A DNA stretch of 64,000 nucleotides from Voacanga thouarsii (GCA_026120185.1 JANUWF010001937.1:1798001-1862000); one strand, 5' to 3'; counted from the first letter of the stretch, positions 12,902-26,270 are shown. The notes: generated by a model from the sequence alone, not told the origin. Numbers and translations: made by a program.

Positions 12902-14755
12902 GGATGATATTGAAATGGTGATGATGAGATGAAGAAGGTCCAAGGTGTTTAAAGTTACATTCTTGATGTTCTTCTTATTCTTGGCTGAAAAGGTGTGTTT
13001 GATCTGAATGGATGATCAACTTTCACGTTTTTGGTGTTATGGAGTGGCTTATGAGTATGGACCAAATCCTAGTTGATTTGAAGGTTCTTGGAGTGATTCG
13101 GGATGAATAGAGGTGATTGAAGGTTGAAGAAGCTTAGTGTGTGTTCTTGGAAAGGAATTAAGAGAGAGTGTTTTCGTATGTGTGTTGTGAATGATGGCCA
13201 AATGGCCTAGCTACGGGGAGGGATTTCGGCTATCCAAGAAAGAGAGAGAGAGAGTTTTATCTTTTCCAAATTTAAAATTAAGAGAAATATGGAGATGTTT
13301 GAGGTGAAGGATTGGGTAATGGTGTTTTTTCTTTGAAGGTTTCTTATCCTTCAATGGTGAATGGCTGAACTAGCTATGATTTGATCATAGAATAAATAGT
13401 TGTTTCAACTTTGAGGTTGGCCAAAAATGTTGTACAAGAGAAGGGAAAATTCTGGTTTTATTATCTAGCTAGGTGAGTGTTTAATGGAAGAAAAATCTGA
13501 AATTTAATTTTGAAGTTTGAATAATTTTGAATGGAGTGAGGATAGGAATATTTTGAGGTGTGTTAATGGAGTCCTAATGACCAAGGTAGATGGAGAAGCC
13601 AAGGGGTTCTGTCCATAGCTACATTTGGCCGAAAATATGAAGTTGAATGATGAAGGAAATCGGACCTTGCATTGGATAGGCTAAGCTGGAAAAAAATTCT
13701 GGAAATCTAGCTAAAAAACTCTTAGGATTTGAAATGATTTTGAGTAGAATTTGTGGTCTTCTTCAAAACGGATTTGCAACTAAAATTTAGGAGTGTTTAA
13801 AGTCTATTATTGATGGTTTTCCAACCACCATCTTCGAGAAGAAAGAAGAAAGTTTCAAGTGTTCTTGAGCACAAATGAATGGCTCAATGTTCATGTCCAA
13901 AGCTTGGTTGTTTGCTGGAAAAATTTCTGGTTTGGTATAGCTTTGTTCAAGCTACGAAATTCCAATGATTTCATCTTTCATCTTCACACAAGATAGTTGG
14001 TTGTTAGCAAGAATTAGGTAGGGAATGTTTGCTGCAAATTTTGAAAACCAGCCATGAAGAAAATCTGGAATATTTTCCAAATTTTAACAAAACAAGAACA
14101 AGAAGAAGATGAAGTTCTTGGAGGAATAACTATGGTGATTTAATTGAAAACCTCTTCCTATCTTTCCTCTACAATTTCGACCAACCTCCTATCCCACAAG
14201 AGCTGGAATTTTTTAAACTTTAAGCAAGGAATTATTCTTTTATAGATATAAAAATGAATTAAAGAAATATGAGTAGTTTAAATTCAAAGAGGTTAGGCAA
14301 GGCTTGCAAAAATAATGGAGACAAAAATTCTTCTAGAATTCTTTTGAGGACAAGATCACATGGTTAAGACATTACCATTGTGTCTTATCTAAGACAACAT
14401 TCCTAACTTTAAGGAATGTAAGAAAGAAGAAAATTCAAACATTGGTTAAGATAATTATGAATAAAACATAGGTGATGGGATTTGAACACAAAACCTTAGA
14501 GATTAATCATAAAGCTCTAACCACTTAACCACAACAACTCTTGTTCTTATTTTTCCAACCAAATTCTCTTCTCATTTCAACCTCAAGTAAAATTATCTTT
14601 TTACCCTTTCTACACAACAAGTAAAATTGACCATTTAACCCATAAACTACAATTCTAAGGTGCACAAAATCATTCAAGGAATATATTTTATGCAAGATGA
14701 TATGATATGCACCCCATCCCTCTTACTCTAGGGTAGGTTTAGGTGGGGTTTTACA
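10500..14755 (+). mobile_element. Probable long solo LTR of a Tekay-like gypsy element
   Basis: The block opens TGTAACACCCCACTACT, the same start as the LTR at 5803, and closes GTGGGGTTTTACA, giving short inverted ends. The flanks are CACCA (10495-10499) and CAACA (14756-14760), a 4/5 match consistent with an aged 5-bp target duplication. The similarity to the 4.8-5.8 kb LTR continues through the first few hundred bases (GGGTCTTTATAACTAG). I find no gag, pol or primer site inside, so a 4.26-kb solo LTR is the simplest reading. A truncated two-LTR remnant cannot be excluded. Confidence 0.55.
12849..12898. repeat. (GA)n microsatellite
   Basis: About 25 GA units inside the long LTR. Confidence 0.97.
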
Positions 14756-17700
14756 CAACAGGTCCCAAGATATGAACAAGGAAACTTATTTGTCCCACCA
14801 TCTTTTGTGTTATCATTCCTGACATAGAATGCTATATGGTTTTTCTTTACTTATCTCCTCTATTTCTCCTATTTCTTGTTACAACTACCCTTCTTGTTTC
14901 TTTTTCTGGCTGCTAGAATATATAAATATGAGAGGCAGCCAAACTCTCTCTCTCTTTCCCTCCCACACACACACTCTCTCTCTCATTCAACTTGATATGG
15001 GTGTTGGGCAAGGGGAGATTTCTGGGCCTGTTCATATTTACATGCAGGTCGAGGAGTATTTTTGCTTATGATATGGATTGTGATTGATTTTTCATTACTA
15101 TAGTAGCGACATAATGATTAACATTTTTTTATTTCTTTGTTAAGCTAATAACTTAGATGAGGCACAAAACATTGTTAACAGAAACTAGTAATTTCATTCT
15201 CATTTTTATAGAATCCTAATGAAGTATTTACATTTCTAGTTATGTTATGCATTTGTGTGGTCATCTAACATATATGGTAATGGTGCTACTATTTTCACTA
15301 CATTTGGAGCTACTATAAGGAAATTTCAGATCGAGATTGAAGAAAGGTAGGTAAGTGGATTGGCAACTTTTGCTAATTAAGAAACATATAGTATGCTTTA
15401 CAATAGAAACCTACATTCCAGTCCCCAAAATTTTCTTTGGCCTAGACAAAAAAGCTCAACTAGAAAAGAAAAACCAGCTACTTTAAATTTCAAATCATAT
15501 AGTGGCAAAAATAAATAAGCATTGATTCCTAAACAAAAAATGCAATACAAAAACTATATACAAAAATACAAAAGCAGAAAAATGTAATACAAAAAATCAT
15601 GTAGTGGCAAAAATATAGATTTCATTGACATTTTCCTGAGTAGAAATGTCGGCAGAAATTTTCTCTGGTAAAGGGGTAGAAGAACATGGTTGGCTAGCTG
15701 GATTTACCATTTTCTTAATATGTGATATCATATATCTGAGACCATTCCTTGTTCATCTCAACACAAACAACCAATGATTGGAGAAAGCATGGAACTGTAC
15801 AAGTATTCAATTTAAGGACCAACAAATTAGCAATGGTCGGGTCTAATGAAGTAAAACACTGGCATTTCAAGAAAGTTACATAGGTAAAACAGTAGTATGT
15901 CGAAAAATAGATCATAAAGTCTAATAAATCAACAATTTGATGATAAAAAATTGTATTTTGAGAAAATAGAATTATGAGCTTTGATGAATGCTTGATATTT
16001 TTATCAAATCATAAATCTAGAATGAGTAGGTCATCATAATTAGGTGTATGGTCAAGAAAATAGAAGAATTTAGCATCACAATTATGACTTTCTGTCTTCC
16101 AAAATGTAAAAGGTATGATACAAGTATAAAGCAGGTTTTTTCTTTTATTTTTCCTTTTCCCACCTTTCCTGAATGGAACAAGGTAAAAATGGCCATCTTT
16201 GTCTTGGCCTACCCTGTAGCCATTCCCTACAAAAGCATGTATGTATATATAGGCTAAACAAAAACTCATAGCAAATATAGAAAGTTTCTCTCAACTGCTA
16301 AAAGCAAGCAACAAATCACTTCCTACCGAAGAAGAATGTGTATGCATCTGGTGCATTTGTGTGTATGCATCAGGAGAATTTGAACCCATTAATTTAAGAA
16401 TAGCAAAAGCATCCAACCTAACAGTCACGCAATTCATGGAGGTAGCTTATTACAATCCTGTTTTTCTCATCACAAACTAACTTTTGAACTAAAAAGATTT
16501 CAAATCATTAATCATTCCATAACCTCCTTCCAATTTCCTAGCTGAATATGGAAAGTTAGCCATCCAAGATCAATGTACTGGATCCATGTTGCCCAACTAA
16601 AATATATTCACTTTTGGATTTAACAATGTTATATCTCACAATAGAAAAGGGACAATGGAAGCAACTAAATGAAGGAAAGAAAACTACATAATGTCTCATG
16701 TGCAAAAGTACAATCAAGTATAACCAGTTATGCATTTCCAAGCTAACACCAATGTAGTGCCTTACTGATTGTTACTAGGGTGTGTACAATGGGAACCACA
16801 GCTCTTCAATGTTGGCATGATGAAATAAAACAAAAACAGGGAAATATTCGAAGGAAAATAAGAAAGAAATACTTTAACTCCTAAAATGAGGACTGTTGGA
16901 TTAGCAGCAAAAACTAATCAAGAAAACATATTGAAAAGAATATCATGAAGTCTAATAAATCTAAAAATTAGATGACAAAAAACTATAGTTTGAGAAAATA
17001 GAATTATAAGAAGTATAAAATAGATAGGATCAGCTTTTGCTAGTTCAGCTGATACCTAATTGGATTTTCTGCTAGTTGGGGACAGCTTCAACTTGTTTAA
17101 CTAGAAACCCCACAGATTTCACCAATACTACCAGTCCAAGAAAACATATAAATGAGTTAGTTGAATGGTTTTTAATACAAATTCCTTCTTGTCTTGGTTT
17201 ATAAATGGAACAGAAATAGAGGGAAAAAGATACAGAAATAGAGTCAAATTATTTAGGTGTTGGCAATAGGTTGCAACAAAACCAAATTCTTCTATTTAAT
17301 TTTCTGTTTGATTTTAGTCAGAAGTAATAAAAGCTGGTGTAGACTGGCGCTCTATTTATGGATTTATGTACAGAAAATTAGACATCCTACCACCACATTC
17401 GAACTTAAACAAAAACTAACAAAATTTCAGGCATTCCACGACCATATTTAAACTGAAGCAGAGACCCATTAAAAAAATGATACCATAGCAAACAGCAGTA
17501 GCAAAAAACCAAAAAAGTAATCTCAAATTTCTAAGTCTCGTTTCAAAATTAGTACAAATTTCACAAAGCAAAGAAATAGCAGAATAACGGATAATGCTCA
17601 ACTGTAGCGTGTACTTCAACGGCGCAAACTTGGGGGAATATCACCTCAGATTTGAGAGACTTTGAAGACTTTTCGTTGTGTCTCTGTGTGTCAACATGTA

Positions 17701-17956
17701 CCACAGACCGTGACAGTGAGTGGCTTGCAGTAAAAGCCGATAAGGGTGAGCAGAAGGGCAGTGTATGTGAGAAGCAGAAGGGAAGTACCGAGGACAGCGA
17801 TGGTGAGAATGTGATTCTCAGTATAATTTTTCTATTTTTTATTTCTTTATAGTACTACATTTTGTATTACTATATTTTGTATAGTAATGTACAATATAAT
17901 ATTTCTTTATATTCTTCTTCTTTCTTCTTATATTTTAATCAGTTATTATATTTTAA

Positions 17957-17959
<3 letters not shown>
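14756..17959. other. Unassigned AT-rich region with a dispersed duplication
   Basis: No ORF here resembles a protein that I recognise. A stretch of ~65 bp at 15912-15976 (AAGTCTAATAAATCAACAAT) recurs in diverged form at about 16944-17010. Another short repeat, around ATAGTGGCAAAAATA, occurs at ~15494 and ~15595. The segment 17640-17820 is more GC-rich and exon-like in composition, but I cannot assign it. The whole stretch could be internal sequence of the CACTA element that starts at 7751. Confidence 0.45.

Positions 17960-17998
<39 letters not shown>
17960..17998. repeat. (TA)n microsatellite
   Basis: About 19 TA units. Confidence 0.95.
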
Positions 17999-17999
<1 letters not shown>

Positions 18000-18316
18000 T
18001 AAATACTAATTATATTTATATTTATATTTTGAGTTTATAAATAAATAACAATAATAAAAAAATTATTATTATGTACACTAAAGAATAATTAGTGTTTGGT
18101 GTATATAATATATATATACAATAAATACTAATTATATATATTTTATATTTTGTGTGAAAAATAAATAATAATATTTTATGCATATAATATGTATAAGCAT
18201 AGATATTATATTTATATATATAATAATTTATTTTTACTATATTATAAATATAATTCATATATATATGCACTATAATAGATATAAATATAAAAGTATAGTT
18301 ATAATATGGGTCGGGT

Positions 18317-18381
18317 ATACATACATACATACATACATACATACATACATACATACATACATACATACATACATACATACA

Positions 18382-18410
<29 letters not shown>
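18317..18410. repeat. (ATAC)n microsatellite
   Basis: About 23 uninterrupted ATAC units followed by a short TA run. The repeat creates spurious open frames on both strands. Confidence 0.97.
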
Positions 18411-18414
<4 letters not shown>

Positions 18415-18674
18415 GTATATATATATATATATAAACTATCAAAATTACATAGTTTTGTCCTTCCTTATTGTGTAGACATATTTTTAAATTTTAAAAAATT
18501 GGTATAATTTTAAAATCAATTTTTTAAGAAAATTTAATTTTGAGAATTCCATAAATGAAAATAGTTTTTTTTTTTTTACCTTGTAATTCCTTATTATTAA
18601 GTTTATTACTCTTGTAATTTATGATATAAACATAACCACATGAATATATCCTTTAAAGATGATATAAACGTAAC

Positions 18675-19904
18675 TGTTAGCCCTAGGGGCATTCTCCCGT
18701 ATTTTGACTTATGACAAATATTGATGAGGACTAACTTGTATGATTTATATGTGATAGGACATGTTTAACGTCAATTCTTCTAAGCCGTACAAATGAGATT
18801 GCTAAGCAACTCTTAAACAATAGAATCCAAGAATGGGTGAGAAAGAACTTTAGACTAGAAATCATTTGACAATGTATTATGTGTAAATTCCTATGTCTCT
18901 TTACGTTATGATCAATTTTGTTTTACCTTGCAGTACACAAATAAAATGATTTCAAAAGAGTAAGATTTCAGGTGTTCGAATTGAGTAATTTGGATGGACT
19001 CTACATCCAAAAGCTTTGTCCAAAACTCTAGAACAATGTCTAAATGTTTCTACCTAGAAAAGTGCATTTTTTAGACTTACCATTTGGATGCACCCTCGTT
19101 TGATTCTTCAGTCCAAAACTCTGCAAAATTTGATAACAAAAAAGTCGTTGCTGTCATACTTTTTGCTTCTATAGAACCCATTTAAACACGATTTTTGAAA
19201 GATTTTTGTTTTATATTTCTCAGAAACACTCTTATTCTTCATATTACAAAAATCTCCCTTTTCATTTGTGCTCCATAAAGTGAAATTAAATTGTTCAAAA
19301 GGTAAAAAGGTGTTGGTGCTCATCTGTTTGAATATCTGCTCAAAGTTGTGAGCTATATTTGTCTTATTTCTCTAATCCTTTGTATATCAAGGTTGTGGTA
19401 TAACATTCAAGGTGAGCCTTAATTTGTAGTTGGTTGAGAGATTTCAGGTAAAATTGAGTGTAGTGATTCTCTTGTGTAATTGGTATAGTCAAATACCATT
19501 GATCTGATTGAGCTTTATAGTGATCTAGTTTAAAATCCTTAAGTATGAGCTTAAGGCAGTAGGTGTAGATCTTTAAGGATCGAACCACTATAAATCTCTT
19601 ATTCATTCTCCTTGCATTTATTTCTGAATGTATGTGAACTTCTCTACACAACATTTTCAATCTCCTGAAGAGACCTTTATGATTTTTCCCAACCCATCTT
19701 TACTATTGTATTGATTGCATATCACTTGACACATCTCTTTAAGATCCTAAATATCTCTTTAAAGCTGCACGAATTTCTAACCTTGCATAACCTTCATACA
19801 TCACGATCTGTCTTTCAAACAAAAAGAGTTTTTGGAAAATCAAATTTCGAAAAAGTGTTTAAATTTTCCAAAAACCTTATTCACCCCCCGTCTAAAGTTT
19901 TTCA
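18675..19904 (+). repeat. 5' LTR of SIRE-like element
   Basis: Starts TGTTAGCCCTAGGGGC and ends TAAAGTTTTTCA just before the primer site. It is 1,230 bp, close to the ~1,239 bp of the 3' LTR once its insertion is subtracted. The two copies differ at many positions, which suggests an old insertion. Confidence 0.9.
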
Positions 19905-19906
19905 AT

Positions 19907-19917
19907 TGGTATCAGAG
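19907..19917 (+). other. Primer-binding site, tRNA-iMet type
   Basis: TGGTATCAGAG lies two bases after the LTR end, the standard copia position. Confidence 0.9.
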
Positions 19918-19959
19918 TGTTGGTCTACATTTCTTTGGCTAGGCAGCCTTGTGGAAAAG

Positions 19960-21706
19960 ATCCTTATAGAAAATACCTCTTCTCTTCCTTATATCGAGGG
20001 ATCCTTAACAAATAGACCTCCCTTGTTCACTGGGAACAATTATACATTCTAGAAAAATCACATGAAGATCTATGTATGCTCAATCAATTTTGGGTTGTGG
20101 AATTTGATTGAAAAAGGACCATATGTTCCTTCTAAAAGTGTTGAAGGTCAAATGGTTCCCAAACAGAGTGACGAATATGATGCTGAAGACAATGCCAAAA
20201 TGATATTAAATTTTCAAGCTATGAACATTCTATGTTATGCCCTTGATACCATTGAATATAACCGAGTAAGTGGCTATGATTCAGCTCACGAAAAGTGGAG
20301 ACTACTTGAGGTTACCCATGAGGGGACAAATCAAGTAAAAGAATCAAAGCTAGGAATGTTGGTCTGAGACTATGAACTATTCAATTTGAAGGCAAGTGAG
20401 AACATCACTGATACTTTCACTCGTTTCACAAACACCATGAAAATTGCTTGATTATTTACTCTCTCGAAGAGCAAAATAGAAAATTACTTGATGCTCTACC
20501 AAAAAGTTGGCAACCAAAAACCTTAGTCATAGAAGAATCAAAGGATCTAAACAGCTTACCTACTGAAGAGCTAATTGGCTCTCTCTTAACCTATGAAATG
20601 AAACTTAAAAGGTTTCAAGAATATGATGATGATGAGAAAAGAAAATAGGGAACTGCCTTCAAAGCAGTTGATGAAGAGACTAATAGTGATCAGTCTGAAT
20701 GTGATGATAGCACCGATCTAGACACAGAGGAATTAGCTATGGTAGCCAAAAAGTTTTAAAAAATGCTCAGAAATGGACATTTCAAAAAGGGTAAAAATTT
20801 TGTAAAAAATAAAGGACAGACTTCTCTTTCAAACCTCAATGCTTTGAACGCAAAATTATGAAACATTTCATTGCTGATTGTCTAGTGCCCAAAGAGAAAG
20901 AGGCCAAGCAGTTTAGAAAGAAAAAGAAGGATACAAAGTTAAAGAAAGGAAAATGACTAATTGGAACCTGGGATTAGGCAGAATCTAAAACTGAAGAGAG
21001 TTGCGTTCAGAAAAAGAAAAGGCTAACATATGTTTCATGGCTATGGAGGATATGGTGAATCCTACATCTCAAACATAACTACTGATCTACATTACTCTAA
21101 TTATGAAAAACATGATGATCCTAGCAAATTATTTTTTGATATGTTTCATGAATTAAAAAAGTTGTCTAGAAGAAACAAAAAAAATAAAGATAAAATTTGA
21201 TTCCTTATTAAAAGAGAATATAACGTTGTTAAATGAAAATGAAATATCACTTGAGTTATATACACGCTCAGATATTGAATAAAACGTTATCATCACCTCA
21301 TTGCATCATATGTCCTTAGAGAATAAATGCTTATGTGATAAAATTTGCTCTCTTGAAACTATGGTCAGTAATTTTGATGATATGAAAAGTAGAGTCGATG
21401 ATCTTACCACATGCATTAAAAAGTTTACTAACGGCAGAAACAATTTGGAAAAATTGCTTGGGACACAACACATTGCTAGAAATTGAAATGGTCTAAGATA
21501 TAGACATGATATCATAACTGAATATCACAAATTCCATCTTGTAAGAGCTGCTTCATCACCTGTGACATATAGTTGTTGCACATATTGTGGAAAATTTGGA
21601 CATAAAACATCTAAATGTCATATTAGGGAAAAGGTGCAATCTAGCATGAAAATTGTTTGGAAGGTGAAAAGAACCACCACTAACCCCTATGGACCCAAGA
21701 AAATAT
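19960..21706 (+). pseudogene. SIRE-like gag (broken)
   Basis: Gag begins near 19960 with NRPPLFTGNNYTF, then a TAG where this family has a tryptophan (20050-20052). It continues MKIYVCSINFGLWNLIEKGP. This is the UBN2/copia-type gag core. Later blocks are at 20448-20648 (LPKSWQPKTLVIEESKDL) and 21301-21486, with a frameshift or stop between each. A CCHC zinc knuckle, CTYCGKFGHKTSKC, lies at about 21575-21617. The product would be the capsid/nucleocapsid of the cytoplasmic particle. Confidence 0.85.
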
Positions 21707-21774
21707 AGGTACCAAAAGTCACTCTTCTGTCTTGTGTATAGGAAGATTTGTTAAACAAGGGGAGCTCCACAAAA

Positions 21775-22005
21775 TGATTTTTGGATAGTGGATGCTCACG
21801 ACACATGGCAAGAAATGCTAAACTATTAGAAAGTATTCCAGCTACAAATGATGGATTTGTAACTTTTGGAGACAATAAGAAAGGAAATATACTTGGCATA
21901 TGTAATATTGGTAAGGGATCTTTAATTATCATTAAGCATGTGCTATTAATTGATGAATTAAAGTATAATATTCTCAATATCAGCCAACTATGTGATAATG
22001 GATGA
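21775..22005 (+). pseudogene. SIRE-like aspartic protease
   Basis: The block contains the active-site motif DSGCSRHM, then the SIRE-type FVTFGDNKKGNILGI segment and NILNISQLCDNG. A stop (TGA) interrupts it just before the NGxKVxF end. The protease would process the Gag-Pol polyprotein. The catalytic D-S-G is intact. Confidence 0.85.
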
Positions 22006-22009
22006 AAAG

Positions 22010-23296
22010 TTGTTTTTGCAAGAACTTCTTGCATCATCATTGATAGTTCTAGCAATAAGACTATTTGTGTTGCTAATAGGGCTGGAAATGTCGATTTTTT
22101 TTTTATCTTGATTATCTTACAGCACATGACATTAGATGTCGATCTGTGAATGATAACGACAGCTACCTATGGCATAGAAGACTAGGTCAGTATCTATTGA
22201 TTTGCTGAACAAATCATCTTCAAAAGAACTTGTTAAAGGACTGTCCAAAATGAGATTTGATAAAAATCGAGTGTATGATGCTTGCCAATTTGGAAAATAG
22301 ACCAAAACCTCTTTTAAGCCCAAGAAAATGATTTCCACTTCAAAATCTCTTGAAATCATATACATGAATTTATTTAGATCAATGAGGACTACTAGCCTTG
22401 GTGGCAAGATGTATGCTTTTGTAATTGTGGATGACTTCTCAAGATTTACTTGGACCGTATTTCTTTCTCAAAAGGATGAAGCCTTTTCTAAATTCTCAAA
22501 ACTACTCAAACATGTTCAAAACTCTCTTGGTTGCAAACTAATCTTTGTTCAAAGTGATAATGGTAGAAAATTTCACAACCATAACTTTACAGAATTTAGT
22601 GAGGAAAGTGGTGTCACACACAATTTTTCAATAGCAAAAACCCCTTAACAAAATGGTGTGGTTTGGAGGAAAAATAGAACCTTGCAATAAATGTTAAGAT
22701 TGATACTTTGTGAAAACTCTATTTCAAAATATTTTTTTAGCTAAAGTAGTAAATACAGCTTGCTATATTATCAATCATGTCATGCTTAGACTATTCATAA
22801 GGACAACTCCTTTTAAACTTATATTTGACAAAGTACCATCCATTACATATTTCAAAGTTTTTGGATGCAAATGTTTTGTGCTCAACACTCGTGACAATCT
22901 TGGGAAATTTAACAGAAAACCTGATGAGGCTATATTTCTTGTATATTCTTCTAATAAAAAGCTATATAGAGTATATAATAAGAGAATTCTATATGTGGAA
23001 GAATCTGTACATATTGTGTTTGATGAATTAAACATATATTCTTCTAGAAATGATGATGATATAAGTGTTTCAAAGGAAAAAAGGCAATGAACATCACAAA
23101 GCTCCATCACTTAACATTCATGCTAAAGAAGAAGAACTAGAAGAACAAAAAAAAGAAAAAAAACAACCAAAGATCTGAAGAACTCACAAATCAAGATCTG
23201 CTAAGAGATTGGAAGTACAAAACTGTCCATCCAAAAGAACAGATTATTGGTGATCCTAGTTGCGGAGTTAAGACTAGATGGTATTTTGTTGATAAT
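22010..23296 (+). pseudogene. SIRE-like integrase with altered catalytic triad
   Basis: A GAG-pre-integrase block (SYLWHRRLG) lies near 22160. The core domain follows at 22328-22700. The first catalytic aspartate is replaced: IYMNLF stands where HMDLF is usual. The second is kept (VQSDNGRKF). The third position reads NGVVWRKNR instead of NGVVERKNR. Two of three metal-binding residues are therefore lost, besides several stops. The C-terminal part continues to about 23090, followed by the linker into RT (KEQIIGDPSCGVKTRW), which is cut at 23296 by the Athila-like insertion. Confidence 0.85.
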
Positions 23297-24877
23297 TGAT
23301 AGGGGTTAAAATCATCATTCTTTTTCTAGTTATTTGAGGGTATTTTAAGATACATTTGTTGTAATAACTAGCATATTCCTTCCTATTTGACATTTTGCTT
23401 GTAAAAGGTGTTTTTGATAAATATGTGCATATTTAAGTTAAAATTGAGTAGAAAGTGCACAGAACCAGAATGTACCAGGTGCCAGGTCCAACCAATGGAC
23501 CAGGCGCAAGGTCCATTTTACTCCAACAGTAGCAATTAAGCAAGCTTCAGGGAAAATTTTAGAACAAACTTGGTGCCAGGTCTGGCAAGTGTACCTGGGG
23601 CCGGGTCTATTCTGTCTGTCAAGGAGAGACGGCCAAAAACAGAGCAAAAATAGAGGAAGATCAGAGTGCACCTTGTGCCAGGTGGGTTGAAGGTACCAAA
23701 TGCCAGGTATGCTCCAGAGGGGGAAATTCTGTACGCAGAATTATGGATTATCCAATGATTTTTGTATTTTCCTATTCCTACTTGGTCAAGACTTCCTCAA
23801 CCACAAAATTGGCATCCAAGAGGCCTATAAAAGTACAAAAGAACACAAGGGTTTGATATATACAACTTAGAGAGGTGAATTAAAGGGTAGAAGTTCTGAT
23901 TCTCTCATTGAATGAGGTGTTCACGCAAGCCAAGGAGGATTGTTCAAAGGGAGTCTTCAAGGAAAAAGAAAGATGCTTATCTATGAGTGCTGTCTTTTCT
24001 CTTTGTCTTCTTTTTCTTTAACAATGATGTGTTCAATTCTTTTATTGTAATTTAACATTATTTTAGGATTCATGATTTTGTGCTAATTTAGTTATTTGAT
24101 CAATTCTTTGTCATCTTTGGTGTTTGATTACTTGATTTCATTGGTTCTTGATGTGAGTTCTTCTAATTGACTTCGACATAACAATGTTAGGAGTTTCATA
24201 GCAATGGATTTGAACGATGAAGTTAGGATTTTAGAACTAAGTGGTTAAAGGAAGTTAATTTCGCCTTGATATAGGGTTATTAACTAGTTTTATGTTTTTA
24301 AGGAATTGAAATTCATGCATGTTTTGGTTAGGATGGCTTGATTGACAAATCTACTAATTGAATCAAGATATGAATGATGAGCTTAATGTACGTTTTGGTT
24401 ATGTTAGCATGCTTGACAAATATATTAATATAAATCAAAATATAGGATTCCATGGATTGACAAACATAGTGGAATGTACCTAAGTAAATATATGACTTGA
24501 CAAGCAATTGAATTTTACCATGTGTTCCTTCATGATGCCAATATGATAGTTAGTTGAAATAATTGCTAATTGGTTCATTGCCATATTTTCTAGGATACTT
24601 GTTTAAATTGCATAAACCTACATTCTTGAGTTGTATATATTTCTTTTATTTTTCTTTTGATTCTTTTCTCACTTTGTTGGGGTCGGTTAAACAATGAATG
24701 AAAAGTAATTAGTGTGTACTTGTTCTTTTGAGGATTGATACTCGTTAATTGCCTATACTATGCTTGTGATGAGTATACTTGCTCACATGTGTATTTTGGG
24801 ATTAATGTTTTAATTAAAACTTGATTAATGGATGGATTTAAAATTGATGATTTTATATACTCAAAATTTACATATCA
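23297..24877 (+). repeat. 5' LTR of nested Athila-like element
   Basis: 1,581 bp, from TGATAGGGGTTAAAATC to ACATATCA. It includes a GC-rich cluster at about 23470-23715 with repeated TGCCAGGT-type motifs (see Findings). Confidence 0.93.
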
Positions 24878-24883
24878 AGTTTT

Positions 24884-24901
24884 TGGCGCCATTACAAGGG
24901 A
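24884..24901 (+). other. Primer-binding site, tRNA-Asp type
   Basis: TGGCGCCATTACAAGGGA lies six bases after the LTR. It matches the 3' end complement of plant tRNA-Asp at most positions, as is usual for Athila/Tat elements. Confidence 0.75.
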
Positions 24902-25165
24902 ACAATATCATAAAAGCTTGGATTTTATTGATTTAATCATGTTAATATGTTTATATATAAATATATAAATATGCATATATCTTCCTTGTATGAATAGGTG
25001 CTATATTTTGTTTTCTTGTATACTTGTACTTTAATGGCTTTGTATGTTGTAATTCCCTGTAATTTAAATTGTGAACATGTACCTTAACCAACTAACTTGC
25101 TTTCATATTATAATGTGTATATATGATACTATATACACACTAACCAGCTATTTTTTATAGGTAAG

Positions 25166-25795
25166 ATGGCCAATTGGAGCTTGGGACGGTATTCTAACAT
25201 ATCTCACGGAATGACATCTCAACCATCCGACTCAATTTCCTTAGAAGGGGTATTGGAAAAATTTGCCACCCATGAAACTACACGTTTTTCTGGGATAGAA
25301 GACACACTAGAAAAATTTGAGGGCATGGTTAGAAATGTGGAACGACAAATTTGGCTTTTAACGAATTTAGTGATAAAGTCACCATTAGGGGGTAGAAGTA
25401 CAGCATAATTCAGCTGCCATTACCCTAAGGAGTGGTAAGGAGCTGCCCAATCCCTACATGGAATTGGTACCCTCTAAAAAAGATGGGCCAGAACCAACCC
25501 TTATTGTTGAACCTTTCGAAAAACAACCTAAAAAACTAGATTTTCAGCTACCGGTACCCTACTCCACTCGCACACACAAAACTAGAAATGATGCACATTT
25601 TGACAAGTTTTGGGAAATCTTCAAACAACTGCATATAAACATTCCACTTAATGAAACCTTAGTGCACATACCCAAATATGCAAAATTTCTTAAAAGCATA
25701 CTTGTAAACAAAAAAGGATTGGAGGAAATATCTATTGTAGTTTTAAATGAAGAGTATTCAGCTATCTTGCAAGACCAACAGACGATGCCATGAAA
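25166..25795 (+). pseudogene. Gag C-terminal remnant of Athila-like element
   Basis: An ATG at 25166 opens 80 codons (coiled segment LEKFATHETTRFSGIEDTLE), then a stop. A second block at 25458-25793 holds the gag-protease linker (LPNPYMELVPSKK, PKKLDFQLPVPYSTRT, IPKYAKFLKSIL). The capsid-like domain and zinc knuckle expected upstream are absent, leaving only ~290 bp between primer site and ATG. This looks like an internal deletion that the element may have carried before it inserted. Confidence 0.75.
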
Positions 25796-26270
25796 AGAAA
25801 GTGATCCATGGAGTTTTTCTATTCCTTATCTTGTTGGTACTCTTACATTTTGCAATGCTTTTGCTGACCTAGGTGCTAGTATCAATCTGTTACCATACAA
25901 AACTTTCAAAAAACTAGGCCTAGGTGAACCCAAGCCCACTAGGATGAGTATTCAACATGCGAATCGATCTATTAAATATCCTAGAGGAATAATTGAAGTC
26001 TTGGTTAAAGTGGATAAATTCATATTCCCTGTGGATTTTGTAATTCTGGATATGGACAAAGATTCTAAAGTTTCTTTAATCCTAGGTCGACCTTTTTTAG
26101 CAACTACTAAAGCGTTAATTGATGATTATGGAGAAAGATTGACACTTAGGGTTGGGGACGAGGAAGTCATTATAAAAATTCACAAAAGCATGCAGCACCC
26201 TAGTTCTTGTGATGATTCTTGTTTAGGGGTTGATATTCTTGATGAACCTATCTTGGACTTTGTGTAGGAA
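25796..26270 (+). pseudogene. Aspartic protease of Athila-like element
   Basis: Contains FADLGASINLLPYKTFKKLG, the retropepsin active-site region with D-L-G-A. It continues PKPTRMSIQHANRSIKYPRG and then VSLILGRPFLATTKALID. The last ~107 codons are open from 25944. A frameshift or stop near 25795 separates it from the linker. Confidence 0.85.

Noticed and set aside
17652..17852. 66-aa ORF in a more GC-rich patch, considered as a host exon
   Set aside because: No homologous words recognised and no convincing splice sites or continuation.
18317..18410. CRISPR-like regular repeat
   Set aside because: It is a simple tetranucleotide repeat without spacers, in a plant genome.
18022..18507. 126-aa minus and 109-aa plus frames with MYVC or YIHT repeats
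   Set aside because: Produced by the (ATAC)n microsatellite, with no domain beyond it.
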